This document shows, in pieces, positions 27,513-38,305 of a stretch of 64,000 nt of DNA (position 1 is its first letter; each line of letters begins with the position of its first letter). Source of the stretch: Novosphingobium sp. GTDB taxonomy: Bacteria; Pseudomonadota; Alphaproteobacteria; Sphingomonadales; Sphingomonadaceae. The translations under genes were made by a program, and so were the position numbers. The notes below the pieces were generated by a model. It had not been told where the DNA came from. It did not search any database and was given only the letters and a program-made list of their open reading frames with translations. The stretch lies in assembly GCF_019748365.1 (NCBI RefSeq), contig NZ_JAIEPN010000051.1, positions 1 to 64,000 of the forward strand, written 5' to 3'.

Positions 27513-29084
27513 ATGATGATTTCGCTCCACCGCTTCTTCACCGCCCTCGCCGCCCTCCTCCTCGCCGCGCTGCCCGGCGTCGGCGTGGCCGATCCCGGCG
27601 ACATTGCCGCGGCGAGCAGGGGCGTGGTGCGGGTCGTGCTGATCCAGTACGATGGTGGCTCGGCGCGGCTGGTGAGCCACGGCACGGGCTTTGCAATCGC
27701 GCCCGATCTCGTGGTGACCAATGCCCATGTCGTCGAGGACTTGCGCGGCAGCGACGGGATCGTGGCGGGCGTGGTCCCCTCCGAAGGGCGCGGCGGCTTT
27801 GGCGCGACGATCGCCGCCTATTCGCCTCAGCGCGATCTCGCCCTGCTCAAGCTGAAGCAGGGCGCTGCGCTCAATGCCCTCACGCTGTTCTCGGGCGCGC
27901 CGACGGATGGCGAGGAAGTCTACGCAGCGGGCTATCCCGGCAATGTCGACATGGCCGAGGGGCTTTCGATGGGTGACCTCGTCAGCCCGCAGGTTGCGGT
28001 GAAGACGCGCGGCTATGTCTCGGCAGGGCGCTCCTCGCGCGCATTCGACACGATCCTGCACACGGCGCCGATCGGATCGGGCAATTCGGGCGGGCCGCTG
28101 CTCGATGCTTGCGGGCGGGTGCTCGGCGTCAACAGCTTCGGCACGGTGAGCGAGAACACCACCGATTCGGCATTCTACTTCGCGATCTCGACGCGCGAGC
28201 TTTCCGCATTCCTGCAGGAGGCCGGGGTGAGCCCGCATGCGAGCGGCGCGCCCTGCACCTCGCTCGCCGATCTGGCGCGCGCGGATGCGGCTCGCGGGGC
28301 CGAGGATCAGGCGCGGCTGGCGGCCGCGGCAGAAGCGCGCAAGGCGGCGCAGGCGGACTTGGCCACCAGGGCCCAGCACGATGCAGAGTTGCAGATTCTC
28401 GCCGAGCGCGACAATGATCTGGCGCTGGCGGCAGTGCTGCTGGTGGCAGCCGTGGCCGCCGGCGCGGCAGCCTTTGCCTTCAATCAGCGCGGCAAGCGGC
28501 GCGAGCTGAAGTTCGCTGGCGGCGCGGCCGGGGTGCTGGCGCTCGCGGCGGTCGGCGTCTGGCTGCTGCGTCCGCCGCTCAGCCTCATCGACGAGCGCGC
28601 CAAGGACATCATCGCCGAGAACAAGGCCAAGGCCGAGGCGAGCCCCGCCGCCGATGCCAGCACCAGCGTGCCGGAAGGCCCGCAAAAGCTGGTCTGCGTG
28701 CTGGATCCGCAGCGCAGCCGCGTGACCGTCTCCGACATCACCGACGTGCCGCTGACCTGGGCTCCGGGCGGCTGCGTCAACGGAAAGACCCAGTATGGCC
28801 TCGCCGGCGACGGCTGGAGCCGGGTGCTTGTGCCGCAGGGTGAGGCGACCGTGTCGATCACGCGGTTCGATCCGGACCGGCGCGAGTACACGGTCGAGCG
28901 CTATCTGATGGGGCTCGATGCGATGACTGCCCTGCGCGAGGCCCGCACCAAGCTCAAGGCCCCGGCCTGCGGCGTGGATGAAGCGACAGCACGCGCGCTG
29001 GGCGAGGCGCAGGGGTCGATCCGGGCCCTGCTGCCCGCCGAGCCGAACGAGCGGCTGCGCTACAACTGCAAGCCCGAGCCCTGA
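27513..29084 (+). CDS. Membrane-anchored trypsin-like serine protease
   Basis: About 523 residues from the ATG at 27513 following CCGGGG. The signal peptide is residues 1-26. A trypsin-like protease domain (about 30-240) has catalytic His72 (TNAHVVED), Asp108 (QRDLALLK) and Ser192 (GSGNSGGPL). An Ala/Arg/Glu-rich helical linker (about 255-300) is followed by two membrane helices (about 307-325 and 337-353). The C-terminal domain of about 150 residues has two cysteines (LVCVLDP, GGCVNG). There is no PDZ domain, so it is not DegP. The arrangement suggests a sensor or quality-control protease in the envelope; the target is unknown. Confidence 0.82.
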   Translation: MMISLHRFFTALAALLLAALPGVGVADPGDIAAASRGVVRVVLIQYDGGSARLVSHGTGFAIAPDLVVTNAHVVEDLRGSDGIVAGVVPSEGRGGFGATIAAYSPQRDLALLKLKQGAALNALTLFSGAPTDGEEVYAAGYPGNVDMAEGLSMGDLVSPQVAVKTRGYVSAGRSSRAFDTILHTAPIGSGNSGGPLLDACGRVLGVNSFGTVSENTTDSAFYFAISTRELSAFLQEAGVSPHASGAPCTSLADLARADAARGAEDQARLAAAAEARKAAQADLATRAQHDAELQILAERDNDLALAAVLLVAAVAAGAAAFAFNQRGKRRELKFAGGAAGVLALAAVGVWLLRPPLSLIDERAKDIIAENKAKAEASPAADASTSVPEGPQKLVCVLDPQRSRVTVSDITDVPLTWAPGGCVNGKTQYGLAGDGWSRVLVPQGEATVSITRFDPDRREYTVERYLMGLDAMTALREARTKLKAPACGVDEATARALGEAQGSIRALLPAEPNERLRYNCKPEP

Positions 29085-29291
29085 TCGCGCGGGGCCTCTG
29101 ACCGGCCGCATGCGCCTGCCTGAAAGGGCTTGGTTTTCACCCTGTCCCGGGAATCGGCATCTGGCATCTTGTCAGGCAGGGACTTGGTTGCTAGGCGCGC
29201 CCCCATTGCGGGCCGTCGTGCTTTGTGCGCGGCACCATGGCCCATGCAAGCTACATTTGCGATCCATCCTGGATGAAGGGGACCAAGGCGC

Positions 29292-29846
29292 GTGGAGATT
29301 TCCGGCGGGATTACGGCCAGCTTGGCGGGACGTTACGCGGCCGCGCTCTATGACCTGGCAGGCGAACACGGGGTTGTGACGGCGGTCGAAACCGACCTCG
29401 ATACCCTCGGCGCGGCAGTGCGCGAATCGGCTGACCTCGCCGCGCTGCTCAAGAACCCCGAAGTTTCGCGCGATGTCGCCGCGAAGACGATCGACGCGGT
29501 GGCCGATTACCTCAAGCTCTCGGACCTGACCCGCAAGTTCCTCGGCGTGCTCGCGGCGAACCGCCGCCTCGCCTCGCTGCCCGACGTGGTGCGCGCCTTC
29601 ACCGCGATCGCCGCTGCCGCGCGCGGCGAAGTGACCGCCGAAGTGACCACCGCGCACCCGCTCGACGAAGCGCAGCTCGCGCAGCTGGCTGACAAGCTCA
29701 AGGCCCGCGAGGGTCGTTCCGTCACGGTCAAGGCCCATGTCGATCCGGCTATTCTTGGCGGCCTCGTCGTCAAGATCGGCAGCCGCATGATCGACGGCTC
29801 GATCCGCACCCGTCTCAATTCGCTCGCCCAGGCCATGAAGGGCTGA
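29292..29846 (+). CDS. atpH: ATP synthase F1 delta subunit
   Basis: A 184-residue subunit that links the F1 head to the peripheral stalk. It has a GTG start ([23 protein letters not shown]), the typical helical N-domain, and the conserved C-terminal segment [29 protein letters not shown]. It is the first gene of atpHAGDC, with a 207 bp upstream region free of genes and with no clear promoter that I could name. The F0 genes are not in the window, which is the usual split arrangement in Alphaproteobacteria. Confidence 0.96.
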   Translation: MEISGGITASLAGRYAAALYDLAGEHGVVTAVETDLDTLGAAVRESADLAALLKNPEVSRDVAAKTIDAVADYLKLSDLTRKFLGVLAANRRLASLPDVVRAFTAIAAAARGEVTAEVTTAHPLDEAQLAQLADKLKAREGRSVTVKAHVDPAILGGLVVKIGSRMIDGSIRTRLNSLAQAMKG

Positions 29847-29860
29847 CAACTCAGGGCTGA

Positions 29861-31420
<1,560 letters not shown>

Positions 31421-31519
31421 GGAAGAAAATTGGGACAGTCCCTATTTATCGCTTACGCTTTTTTGGAGTTTTGCACCGGGTCGGAGGGCGATAAATAGGG
31501 ACTGTCCCTATTTTCTTCC
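31421..31519. repeat. Large near-perfect inverted repeat between atpA and atpG
   Basis: The arms 31421-31452 and 31488-31519 are 32 bases each and are reverse complements except at one position. The loop is 35 bases. Each arm carries GGGACAGTCCCTATTTATC, the family 2 repeat also seen at 13611. The element starts directly after the atpA stop and ends 21 bp before the atpG start. It looks like a small non-autonomous mobile element; no transposase gene is inside. Confidence 0.92.
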
Positions 31520-31540
31520 GGCCCCCGCAAGGGACATTCG

Positions 31541-32413
31541 ATGGCCAGCCTTAAGGAACTCAAGGGCCGGATCAACTCGGTCAAGTCGACCCAGAAGATC
31601 ACCAAGGCCAAGCAGATGGTCGCGGCGGCCAAGCTGCGCAAGGCGCAGACGGCTGCCGAAGCCGCGCGCCCCTATGCCAGCCGCCTCGCTGCGGTGATGG
31701 CGAGCCTTGCCGGCAAGGTTGCCGGGCAGGACAGCGCACCGCTGCTGATGCGTGGCACGGGCTCTGATCAGCGCCACCTCCTTGTCGTCGTCAACACCGA
31801 CAAGGGCCTGTGCGGCGGTCTCAACTCGAACATCGTCAAGGAAGCCAAGCTTCAGGCCCGCGCGCTCGAAGCCGCCGGCAAGACGGTGACGTTCTACCTC
31901 GTCGGCAAGAAGGGCCGCGCGCCGCTGAAGCGCGAATTCCCCAATGCCAAGGCCGATGGCTATGACACCAGCATGGTGCGCACGCCCGGTTTCGACGAAG
32001 CCAGCGCGATCGCGCACGAGCTGATCGAAATGTTCGCCGCCGGCAAGTTCGACGTCGCGCACCTTGTCGCGCCCAAGTTCAAGTCGGCCCTGCAGCAGGA
32101 TCCGATCACCGCGCAGCTGATCCCCGTCCCCGCCCCGGCGGCGGCTTCGACCAGCGATGCCGTTGTGGAGTACGAGCCGGGCGAGGAGGAAATCCTCGAG
32201 GCTCTGCTGCCGCGTTACGTAACAACGCAGGTCTTCGGCGCGCTGCTGGAGCGTGAAGCCTCCGAACAGGGCGCTTCGATGACCGCGATGGACAACGCCA
32301 CGCGCAACGCGGGCGAGCTGATCCAGAAGCTGACCATCCAGTACAACCGCAGCCGTCAGGCCGCGATCACGACCGAACTCATCGAAATTATCGCGGGCGC
32401 CGAAGCGCTCTAA
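31541..32413 (+). CDS. atpG: ATP synthase F1 gamma subunit
   Basis: A 290-residue central-stalk subunit that rotates inside the alpha-beta ring. Its N-terminus is [37 protein letters not shown], with [12 protein letters not shown] in the middle. The C-terminal signature is [44 protein letters not shown]. An insert typical of alphaproteobacterial gamma subunits ([22 protein letters not shown]) is present. The ribosome site (AAGGGA) is directly downstream of the inverted repeat. Confidence 0.98.
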   Translation: MASLKELKGRINSVKSTQKITKAKQMVAAAKLRKAQTAAEAARPYASRLAAVMASLAGKVAGQDSAPLLMRGTGSDQRHLLVVVNTDKGLCGGLNSNIVKEAKLQARALEAAGKTVTFYLVGKKGRAPLKREFPNAKADGYDTSMVRTPGFDEASAIAHELIEMFAAGKFDVAHLVAPKFKSALQQDPITAQLIPVPAPAAASTSDAVVEYEPGEEEILEALLPRYVTTQVFGALLEREASEQGASMTAMDNATRNAGELIQKLTIQYNRSRQAAITTELIEIIAGAEAL

Positions 32414-33895
<1,482 letters not shown>

Positions 33896-33932
33896 GGAAA
33901 GGCGCCCCGCCGCAAGGCCGGGGCACCTTGAT

Positions 33933-34034
33933 CTCCCCTCCCGCTCGCGGGAGGGGTCGGGGGAGGGCCTGTCGGGCAGCTCTTTCCTGAGATGAACATG
34001 CCCTCCCCCAGCCCCTCCCGCTCGCGGGAGGGGA
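33933..34034. repeat. REP-like palindromic repeat pair, family 1 copy 2
   Basis: Two inverted units (CTCCCCTCCCGCTCGCGGGA with G-rich tails) face each other across about 30 bp, between atpD and atpC. The outer ends are CTCCCC and GGGGAG. This is the same family as at 7991, 42273, 50636 and 54066. Confidence 0.88.
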
Positions 34035-34072
34035 GACTAGAGGCCCTCCTTTGAACGGAGGGGAGTTTGATC

Positions 34073-34330
34073 ATGTCGCTCCACTTCGAACTCGTCACCC
34101 CGGCCCGCCTCGTCCGTTCGGAAGAGGTCTTCATGGTCGAAGTCCCCGGCTCGGAAGGCAACTTCGGCGTGCTGGAAGGCCATGCGCCGTTCATGTCGAC
34201 GATCCAGGACGGCGCGCTGCGCGTCTACCGCACCAATGGCGCGGCGCCTGAAGACATCCGCATCACCGGCGGCTTTGCCGAAGTGAGCGAGAAGGGCCTC
34301 ACGGTCCTCGCCGAGCACGTCGAGGGCTGA
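34073..34330 (+). CDS. atpC: ATP synthase F1 epsilon subunit
   Basis: 85 residues from the ATG at 34073 ([19 protein letters not shown]), with the strong site GGAGGGGAG about eight bases upstream. It contains only the beta-sandwich domain ([20 protein letters not shown]) and lacks the C-terminal two-helix hairpin of the E. coli protein, so it cannot act as the extended inhibitory form. Short epsilon is common in this group. It is separated from atpD by the REP-like element. Confidence 0.95.
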   Translation: MSLHFELVTPARLVRSEEVFMVEVPGSEGNFGVLEGHAPFMSTIQDGALRVYRTNGAAPEDIRITGGFAEVSEKGLTVLAEHVEG

Positions 34331-34352
34331 TTTCAGCGCCAGGTTCAGCCAA

Positions 34353-34380
34353 GGGGCCGGTCCGTTTGGGCCGGCCTTTT
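34353..34380 (+). terminator. Intrinsic terminator after atpC
   Basis: GGGGCCGG, a loop, then CCGGCC followed by TTTT, 23 bp after the atpC stop. This should end atpHAGDC transcription before the repeat block and the LigM-type gene. Confidence 0.7.
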
Positions 34381-34403
34381 GCGTTTGGGGGCCTCCCCCT
34401 CCC

Positions 34404-34473
34404 CGTTCGTGTCGAGCGAAGTCGAGACACCATGCGCGGCGCTTGGTGTCTCGACTTCGCTCGACACGAACGG
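34404..34473. repeat. TCGAGCGAAGTCGAGACAC inverted repeat, family 3 copy 1
   Basis: Inverted arms of GTGTCGAGCGAAGTCGAGAC are separated by about 14 bases and form a hairpin. The same element is at 47396-47460. It belongs to the intergenic 371-bp stretch 34331-34701, which holds the atp terminator, this repeat, a second repeat and the ligM upstream region, but no gene. Confidence 0.88.
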
Positions 34474-34494
34474 GTTTGGTTTCGTGCGCCCCTT

Positions 34495-34579
34495 CGTCAT
34501 TGCGAGCGAAGCGAAGCAATCCAGAGCGTTTGTGCGCGCGGCTCTGGATTGCTTCGTCGCTGCGCTCCTCGCAATGACG
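34495..34579. repeat. CATTGCGAGCGAAGCGAAGC inverted repeat, family 4
   Basis: The left arm holds CATTGCGAGCGAAGCGAAGC followed by AATCCAGAGC. The right arm is its complement, interrupted by a short CGTCGCTGCGCT variation. The element type is common between genes in Alphaproteobacteria. It lies right after the family 3 repeat. Confidence 0.85.
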
Positions 34580-34631
34580 TGATTGGGGGCGATGCGGGGC
34601 ACAGCAAACTTTTTTCGCCATTTCACATAAC

Positions 34632-34642
34632 TGAACTTTTCA
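34632..34642. promoter_or_regulatory. TGAACTTTTCA motif upstream of LigM-type gene
   Basis: A hyphenated palindrome (TGAA-CTT-TTCA) 59 bp before the O-demethylase start. The identical 11-mer occurs at 39461-39471 in front of the MetE-like operon that ends with an IclR regulator. This suggests a shared operator, but the match could be chance. Confidence 0.4.
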
Positions 34643-34701
34643 GCCTGTTGAAATTGAGGCATGGGAGCGCATCGAGTCCGTACATTCCGGGAGAGCCTTG
34701 C

Positions 34702-36093
34702 ATGACCCAGTCCCTCGAAGCCGTGATCGGCGCGCAGCCTGATCTTGTCCATTTCCTGCGCAACCAGCAGCTGGGGCCGAACGTCTATCCCGGCGTGCCA
34801 TCGGAATACTCCAACTGGCGCGCGGAGCAGTGGGCCTGGGGGCACACGGCGGTGCTCTACAACCAGTCGTACCACATGGTCGATCTGGCGGTTAAGGGTC
34901 CGGATGCCTTCGCGATGCTCGAGCATCTCGGCATCAATTCGTTCAAGAACTTCCAGCCCGAACGCGCCAAGCAGTTCGTGCCCGTCACGCCGGACGGCTA
35001 CGTGATCGGCGACGTAATCCTGTTCTATCTCGACGAGAACCACTTCAACCTCGTCGGCCGCGCGCCGACGATCGAGTGGGTGGAATACCACGCCGCCACC
35101 GGCAACTGGAACGTGACCGTGGAGCGCGACGAGCGCTGGGCGATGCGCACCGACGGCAAGCGCAACTCGTGGCGCTTCCAGATCCAGGGCCCGAACGCGA
35201 TGAAGATCATCGAGAAGGCCACCGGCAAGACCCCGCCCGAACTCAAGTTTTTCCACATGTGCCGCATGACCATCGGCGGCAAGGAAGTGCGCGCGCTGCG
35301 CCACGGCATGGCTGGGCAGCCGGGCTTCGAGCTGTTCGGCCCCTGGGAAGACTACGGCGCAGTGCATGCCGCGCTGGTTGAGGCGGGCAAGGAGTTCGGC
35401 ATGGCGCTGGTCGGCGGCCGGGCCTATTCCTCCAACACGCTGGAATCGGGCTGGATCCCCTCCCCCTTCCCGGCGATTTACACCGGCGAGGCGCTGGCCC
35501 CCTATCGCGCGTGGCTGACGGCCAATTCCTATGAGGCGAAGTGCTCGGTGGGCGGCAGCTGGGTGCCCGAGACGGTCGAGGGTTACTACACCACGCCGTG
35601 GGATCTGGGTTATGGCCCCTTCATCAAGTTTGACCATGAGTTCATCGGCCGCGCCGCGCTCGAAAAGATGGCCGCCGCAGGAAACCACCGCACCAAGGTA
35701 ACCCTCGCGCTCGACAACGAGGATGTGATGCGCGTGCAGTCCTCCGCGCTCAGCCAAGGCGAGCGGGCGAAGTTCATGGAATACCCGAGCTCGGTCTATG
35801 CGATGCACCCGTTCGATCAGGTGCTCTCCGGTGGCAAGATGGTCGGCCTCTCCACCTGGATCGGCTACACCGCGAACGAGGGCAAGTTCCTCACGCTCGC
35901 CATGATGGAACCGGGCTTTGCCGAGACCGGCACCGAAGTGACGCTGCTGTGGGGCGAACCCGATGGCGGCACCAGCAAGCCCACTGTGGAACCGCACGTG
36001 CAGACCGAAATCAAGGCGGTCGTGGCGCCCGTGCCCTATGTGGCGGCCGCGCGCGACAACTATGCCGAAGGGTGGCGCACGCGGAAGGCTTGA
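34702..36093 (+). CDS. THF-dependent aromatic O-demethylase, LigM/DesA type
   Basis: A 463-residue relative of glycine-cleavage T-protein that transfers the methyl group of vanillate, 3-O-methylgallate or syringate to tetrahydrofolate. Features matching LigM are RGPxA-like folate-domain segments, LVGRAPTIEW (Arg120, aligned with the catalytic Arg near 122 of LigM) and GGRAYSSNTLESGWIPSP (Tyr242, aligned with the catalytic Tyr near 247). WDLGYGPFIKFDHEFIGR is also present. The ATG at 34702 follows GGGAGAG. Neighbours are a LigE-type etherase and, 2 kb on, a MetE-like protein that could use methyl-THF. I cannot tell vanillate from syringate specificity. Confidence 0.88.
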   Translation: MTQSLEAVIGAQPDLVHFLRNQQLGPNVYPGVPSEYSNWRAEQWAWGHTAVLYNQSYHMVDLAVKGPDAFAMLEHLGINSFKNFQPERAKQFVPVTPDGYVIGDVILFYLDENHFNLVGRAPTIEWVEYHAATGNWNVTVERDERWAMRTDGKRNSWRFQIQGPNAMKIIEKATGKTPPELKFFHMCRMTIGGKEVRALRHGMAGQPGFELFGPWEDYGAVHAALVEAGKEFGMALVGGRAYSSNTLESGWIPSPFPAIYTGEALAPYRAWLTANSYEAKCSVGGSWVPETVEGYYTTPWDLGYGPFIKFDHEFIGRAALEKMAAAGNHRTKVTLALDNEDVMRVQSSALSQGERAKFMEYPSSVYAMHPFDQVLSGGKMVGLSTWIGYTANEGKFLTLAMMEPGFAETGTEVTLLWGEPDGGTSKPTVEPHVQTEIKAVVAPVPYVAAARDNYAEGWRTRKA

Positions 36094-36101
36094 GGATTGA
36101 A

Positions 36102-36221
36102 GGTTTCTCGCAGAGACGCGAAGGGAAAGGGAGACGCGGAGAAGCGAAGTTGCCTGCGGCGCAGCCGCCTTCATCTCCTCTTCTCTGCGTCTCGCTTCTT
36201 CTCTGCGTCTCTGCGTGAACC
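36102..36221. repeat. GCAGAGACGC-type imperfect inverted repeat, family 5
   Basis: The left side has TCTCGCAGAGACGCGAAGG. The right side has TTCTCTGCGTCTCTGCGTGA, which is its near complement, with related GAGACGCGGAGAAGCGAAG units inside. It fills the gap between the O-demethylase and etherase genes. It is imperfect but far beyond chance. Confidence 0.75.
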
Positions 36222-36241
36222 ATTCTCCTTTGAATGCAAAA

Positions 36242-36258
36242 TTAGTTTGTACTACTAA
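36242..36258. promoter_or_regulatory. TTAGT-N7-ACTAA inverted repeat upstream of etherase gene
   Basis: An AT-rich inverted repeat 44 bp before the LigE-type start, with core TGTACTAC. A similar core (TGTACTA with flanking TAAC) is found upstream of the feruloyl-CoA hydratase gene at 55114-55128. It may be an operator or part of the promoter. Confidence 0.35.
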
Positions 36259-36302
36259 CAATATCTGCCAGAATGCCCGCAACGAAAACACGCGAGGATG
36301 CC

Positions 36303-37142
36303 ATGGCCGCCAACAACACGATCACTTTCTATGACCTCGCGCTGAGCACGGGCGCGACGATCAGTCCGTTCGTGTGGGCGACGAAATATGCCCTGAAGCA
36401 CAAGGGCTTCGATCTCGAAGTCGTGCCCGGCGGGTTCACCGGCATTCTGGAACGGACCGGTGGCAAGACCGAGCGCCTGCCCGCGATCGTCGATGATGGG
36501 ACATGGGTGCTCGATAGCTGGGGGATCGTCGAGTACCTCGACGCCAAGTATCCGGACCGCCCTGCCCTCATCCCGCATCCCTCGGTGGCCGCGACGCTCA
36601 AGGCGCTCGATCACTGGTTCTGGAACGCGGCGGTTGGCCCGTGGATGTTCTGCTTCTGCCAGGACTACCGCGATCTCTCGCTGCCGCAGGACCACGAGTA
36701 CGTCACCCACAGCCGCGAGAAGATGCTCGGGCGAAAGCTGGAAGAGGTGCAGGCTGGCCGAGAGGAACGCCTGCCGAAGATTTCCGCCGCGCTGGAGCCG
36801 CTGCGCGCCGCGCTGGGGCAGCATGAGTGGCTGGGCGGCGATACGCCCAACTATGCCGATTACCGCATCCTCGGCGGCATCCTCTTCACCGCCTCGGTGT
36901 GCAAGATCCCGGTGCTGGCAGAGGACGATCCGCTGCGCGGCTGGATCGAGCGCTGCCTCGATCTCTACGGCGGGCTGGGCCGCCATCCTGGGCTGTTTCC
37001 GCTGTTCGGCCTCACCCAGCGCGAGGGCGATCCGGACCTGTTCAACCGCAATGCCGGCCAGGGCGGGATCTACAAGCGCAACACCGGGCCAGCTTCGACC
37101 GCAGCAGAGACGCAGCGGATTACCGAGGGCATGAAAAAGTAA
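36303..37142 (+). CDS. LigE-type glutathione-dependent beta-etherase
   Basis: A 279-residue GST-family protein. The N-terminal thioredoxin-like domain, DLALSTGATISPFVWATKYALKHKG, then EVVPGGFTGILERTGGKTE and VDDGTWVLDSWGIVEYLDAKYPDRP, closely follows LigE of Sphingobium SYK-6. The C-terminal part has the matching DYRDLSLPQDHEYV and LEEVQAGREERLPKI. LigE cleaves the beta-aryl ether of lignin dimers with glutathione, with defined stereochemistry. The start at 36303 (MAANNTITF) has GAGGATG upstream. ligF, ligD and ligG are not adjacent, so the partner enzymes are elsewhere or the substrate differs. Confidence 0.85.
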   Translation: MAANNTITFYDLALSTGATISPFVWATKYALKHKGFDLEVVPGGFTGILERTGGKTERLPAIVDDGTWVLDSWGIVEYLDAKYPDRPALIPHPSVAATLKALDHWFWNAAVGPWMFCFCQDYRDLSLPQDHEYVTHSREKMLGRKLEEVQAGREERLPKISAALEPLRAALGQHEWLGGDTPNYADYRILGGILFTASVCKIPVLAEDDPLRGWIERCLDLYGGLGRHPGLFPLFGLTQREGDPDLFNRNAGQGGIYKRNTGPASTAAETQRITEGMKK

Positions 37143-37154
37143 GCTCCCCCTCCG

Positions 37155-37898
37155 TCAGCCCAGCGCCCCTGCCGCTCGCATTAGTGCCGCCCTCACACGC
37201 GCCTCCAGCGCGTCATCGAAGCGGACGGCGGGGACGGCGACGCTGAAGGCGCCGACGAACTGGCCATCGATGCGCGCAGGCACCGCCGTGCCGACAATGC
37301 CGACGGTCGCTTCCTCGCGCGCGATGGCGATGCCTTGCGCGGCGATACCAGCAAGATCAGCGCAAAGATCCGCCTCGCTGGTGCGGGTGGCGGGGGTGAA
37401 CACCGCGCGGGTGGTCTCGGCGAAATAGCGCGCCAGATCGGCTTCGGGCAGCGCGGCGAGGATCACCTTGCCCGAAGCGAGCGCGTGCAGGGGCCGCCTT
37501 GTGCCGGGATCGACCGCATAGCGCAGCGCCTGATCGCTGGCCTCGGTGACGATGGCCTCCACCTCCCAGCCGCGCTGGACCATGAACGAGGCGGTCTCGT
37601 TAAGCTCGCCCTTCAGCGCGCGGACGAGCGGGGCGACGCGGTCGGCCAGCGGAAGGGCTTCCTGCGGCGCGCGCAGGCGTTCGAGGCCGGGGCCTGCCAG
37701 ATAGCGCCGCCCTTCCCGCGCCAGATAGCCGCGATCGGCGAGCGTGGTGAGCAGATAGGACAAGCTGCTCACCGGAATGCCGAGCGCACTGGCGATCTCC
37801 TGCGCCACCACACCCTGCCGGTGGGCCACGACAAACTCGATCACATCGAGCGTGCGCAGCGCGGACTTGACCGGCGGAGGGGCAGCGGATGAGGCCAT
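37155..37898 (-). CDS. IclR-family transcriptional regulator
   Basis: A 247-residue regulator. The N-terminal winged helix (about residues 10-70) has LDVIEFVVAHRQGVVAQEIASALGIPVSSLSYLLTTL and ADRGYLAREGRRY. The C-terminal IclR effector domain includes ETASFMVQRGWEVEAIV, LHALASGKVILAALPEADLARYF and GTAVPARIDGQFVGAFSVAVPA. The start codon overlaps the SnoaL-like stop (TGATG), so it is co-expressed with the SnoaL-like and MetE-like genes. It likely controls this operon and perhaps the LigM/LigE genes, in response to an aromatic or C1 compound. Confidence 0.88.
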   Translation of the reverse strand: MASSAAPPPVKSALRTLDVIEFVVAHRQGVVAQEIASALGIPVSSLSYLLTTLADRGYLAREGRRYLAGPGLERLRAPQEALPLADRVAPLVRALKGELNETASFMVQRGWEVEAIVTEASDQALRYAVDPGTRRPLHALASGKVILAALPEADLARYFAETTRAVFTPATRTSEADLCADLAGIAAQGIAIAREEATVGIVGTAVPARIDGQFVGAFSVAVPAVRFDDALEARVRAALMRAAGALG

Positions 37899-38305
37899 CA
37901 GGGCGCGAAGGTTAGCGAACCGCGCCGCTCGGCGAAACGCCAACCTTCGTCGGTGCGCACAAACCTGTCGTGGAACGAGCCGACCAATGGCGCGCCGCCA
38001 CCGGTGAACAGCAGCATGGCGCTGACGCCGCTGGCCTTATCGGGCCCTTCCACGGTGATCACCACATTGCTGCACACGTGCCGCGTGGCGCGCGCCGGGC
38101 GGCTCTTGAACGCGGCGAGGATGGCCTCGCGCCCGTGGATCGGCGCGTCGGGCGCGGTGGGGCGAAACATGACCCCATCCTCGGCATAGAGCGCCGCCAA
38201 TTCATCCCAGCGCGCCTCGTCGTTGAGGTTGGCGTAGAGCGCGATAAGGCGCGCGCAGTCGGCCTCGGCAGCGCGGCGCAAGTCGTCTTTGGCGTCCTCG
38301 GTCAT
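37898..38305 (-). CDS. SnoaL-like (NTF2-fold) protein
   Basis: A 135-residue protein with the cone-shaped SnoaL/NTF2 fold pattern: LIALYANLNDEARWDELAALYAEDGV, then IHGREAILAAFKSR, TRHVCSNVVITV and FHDRFVRTDEGWRFAER. Family members are small enzymes or binding proteins with diverse substrates. The start overlaps the end of the MetE-like gene as ATGA and the stop overlaps the iclR start. The role may be in the same aromatic or C1 pathway. Confidence 0.82.
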   Translation of the reverse strand: MTEDAKDDLRRAAEADCARLIALYANLNDEARWDELAALYAEDGVMFRPTAPDAPIHGREAILAAFKSRPARATRHVCSNVVITVEGPDKASGVSAMLLFTGGGAPLVGSFHDRFVRTDEGWRFAERRGSLTFAP

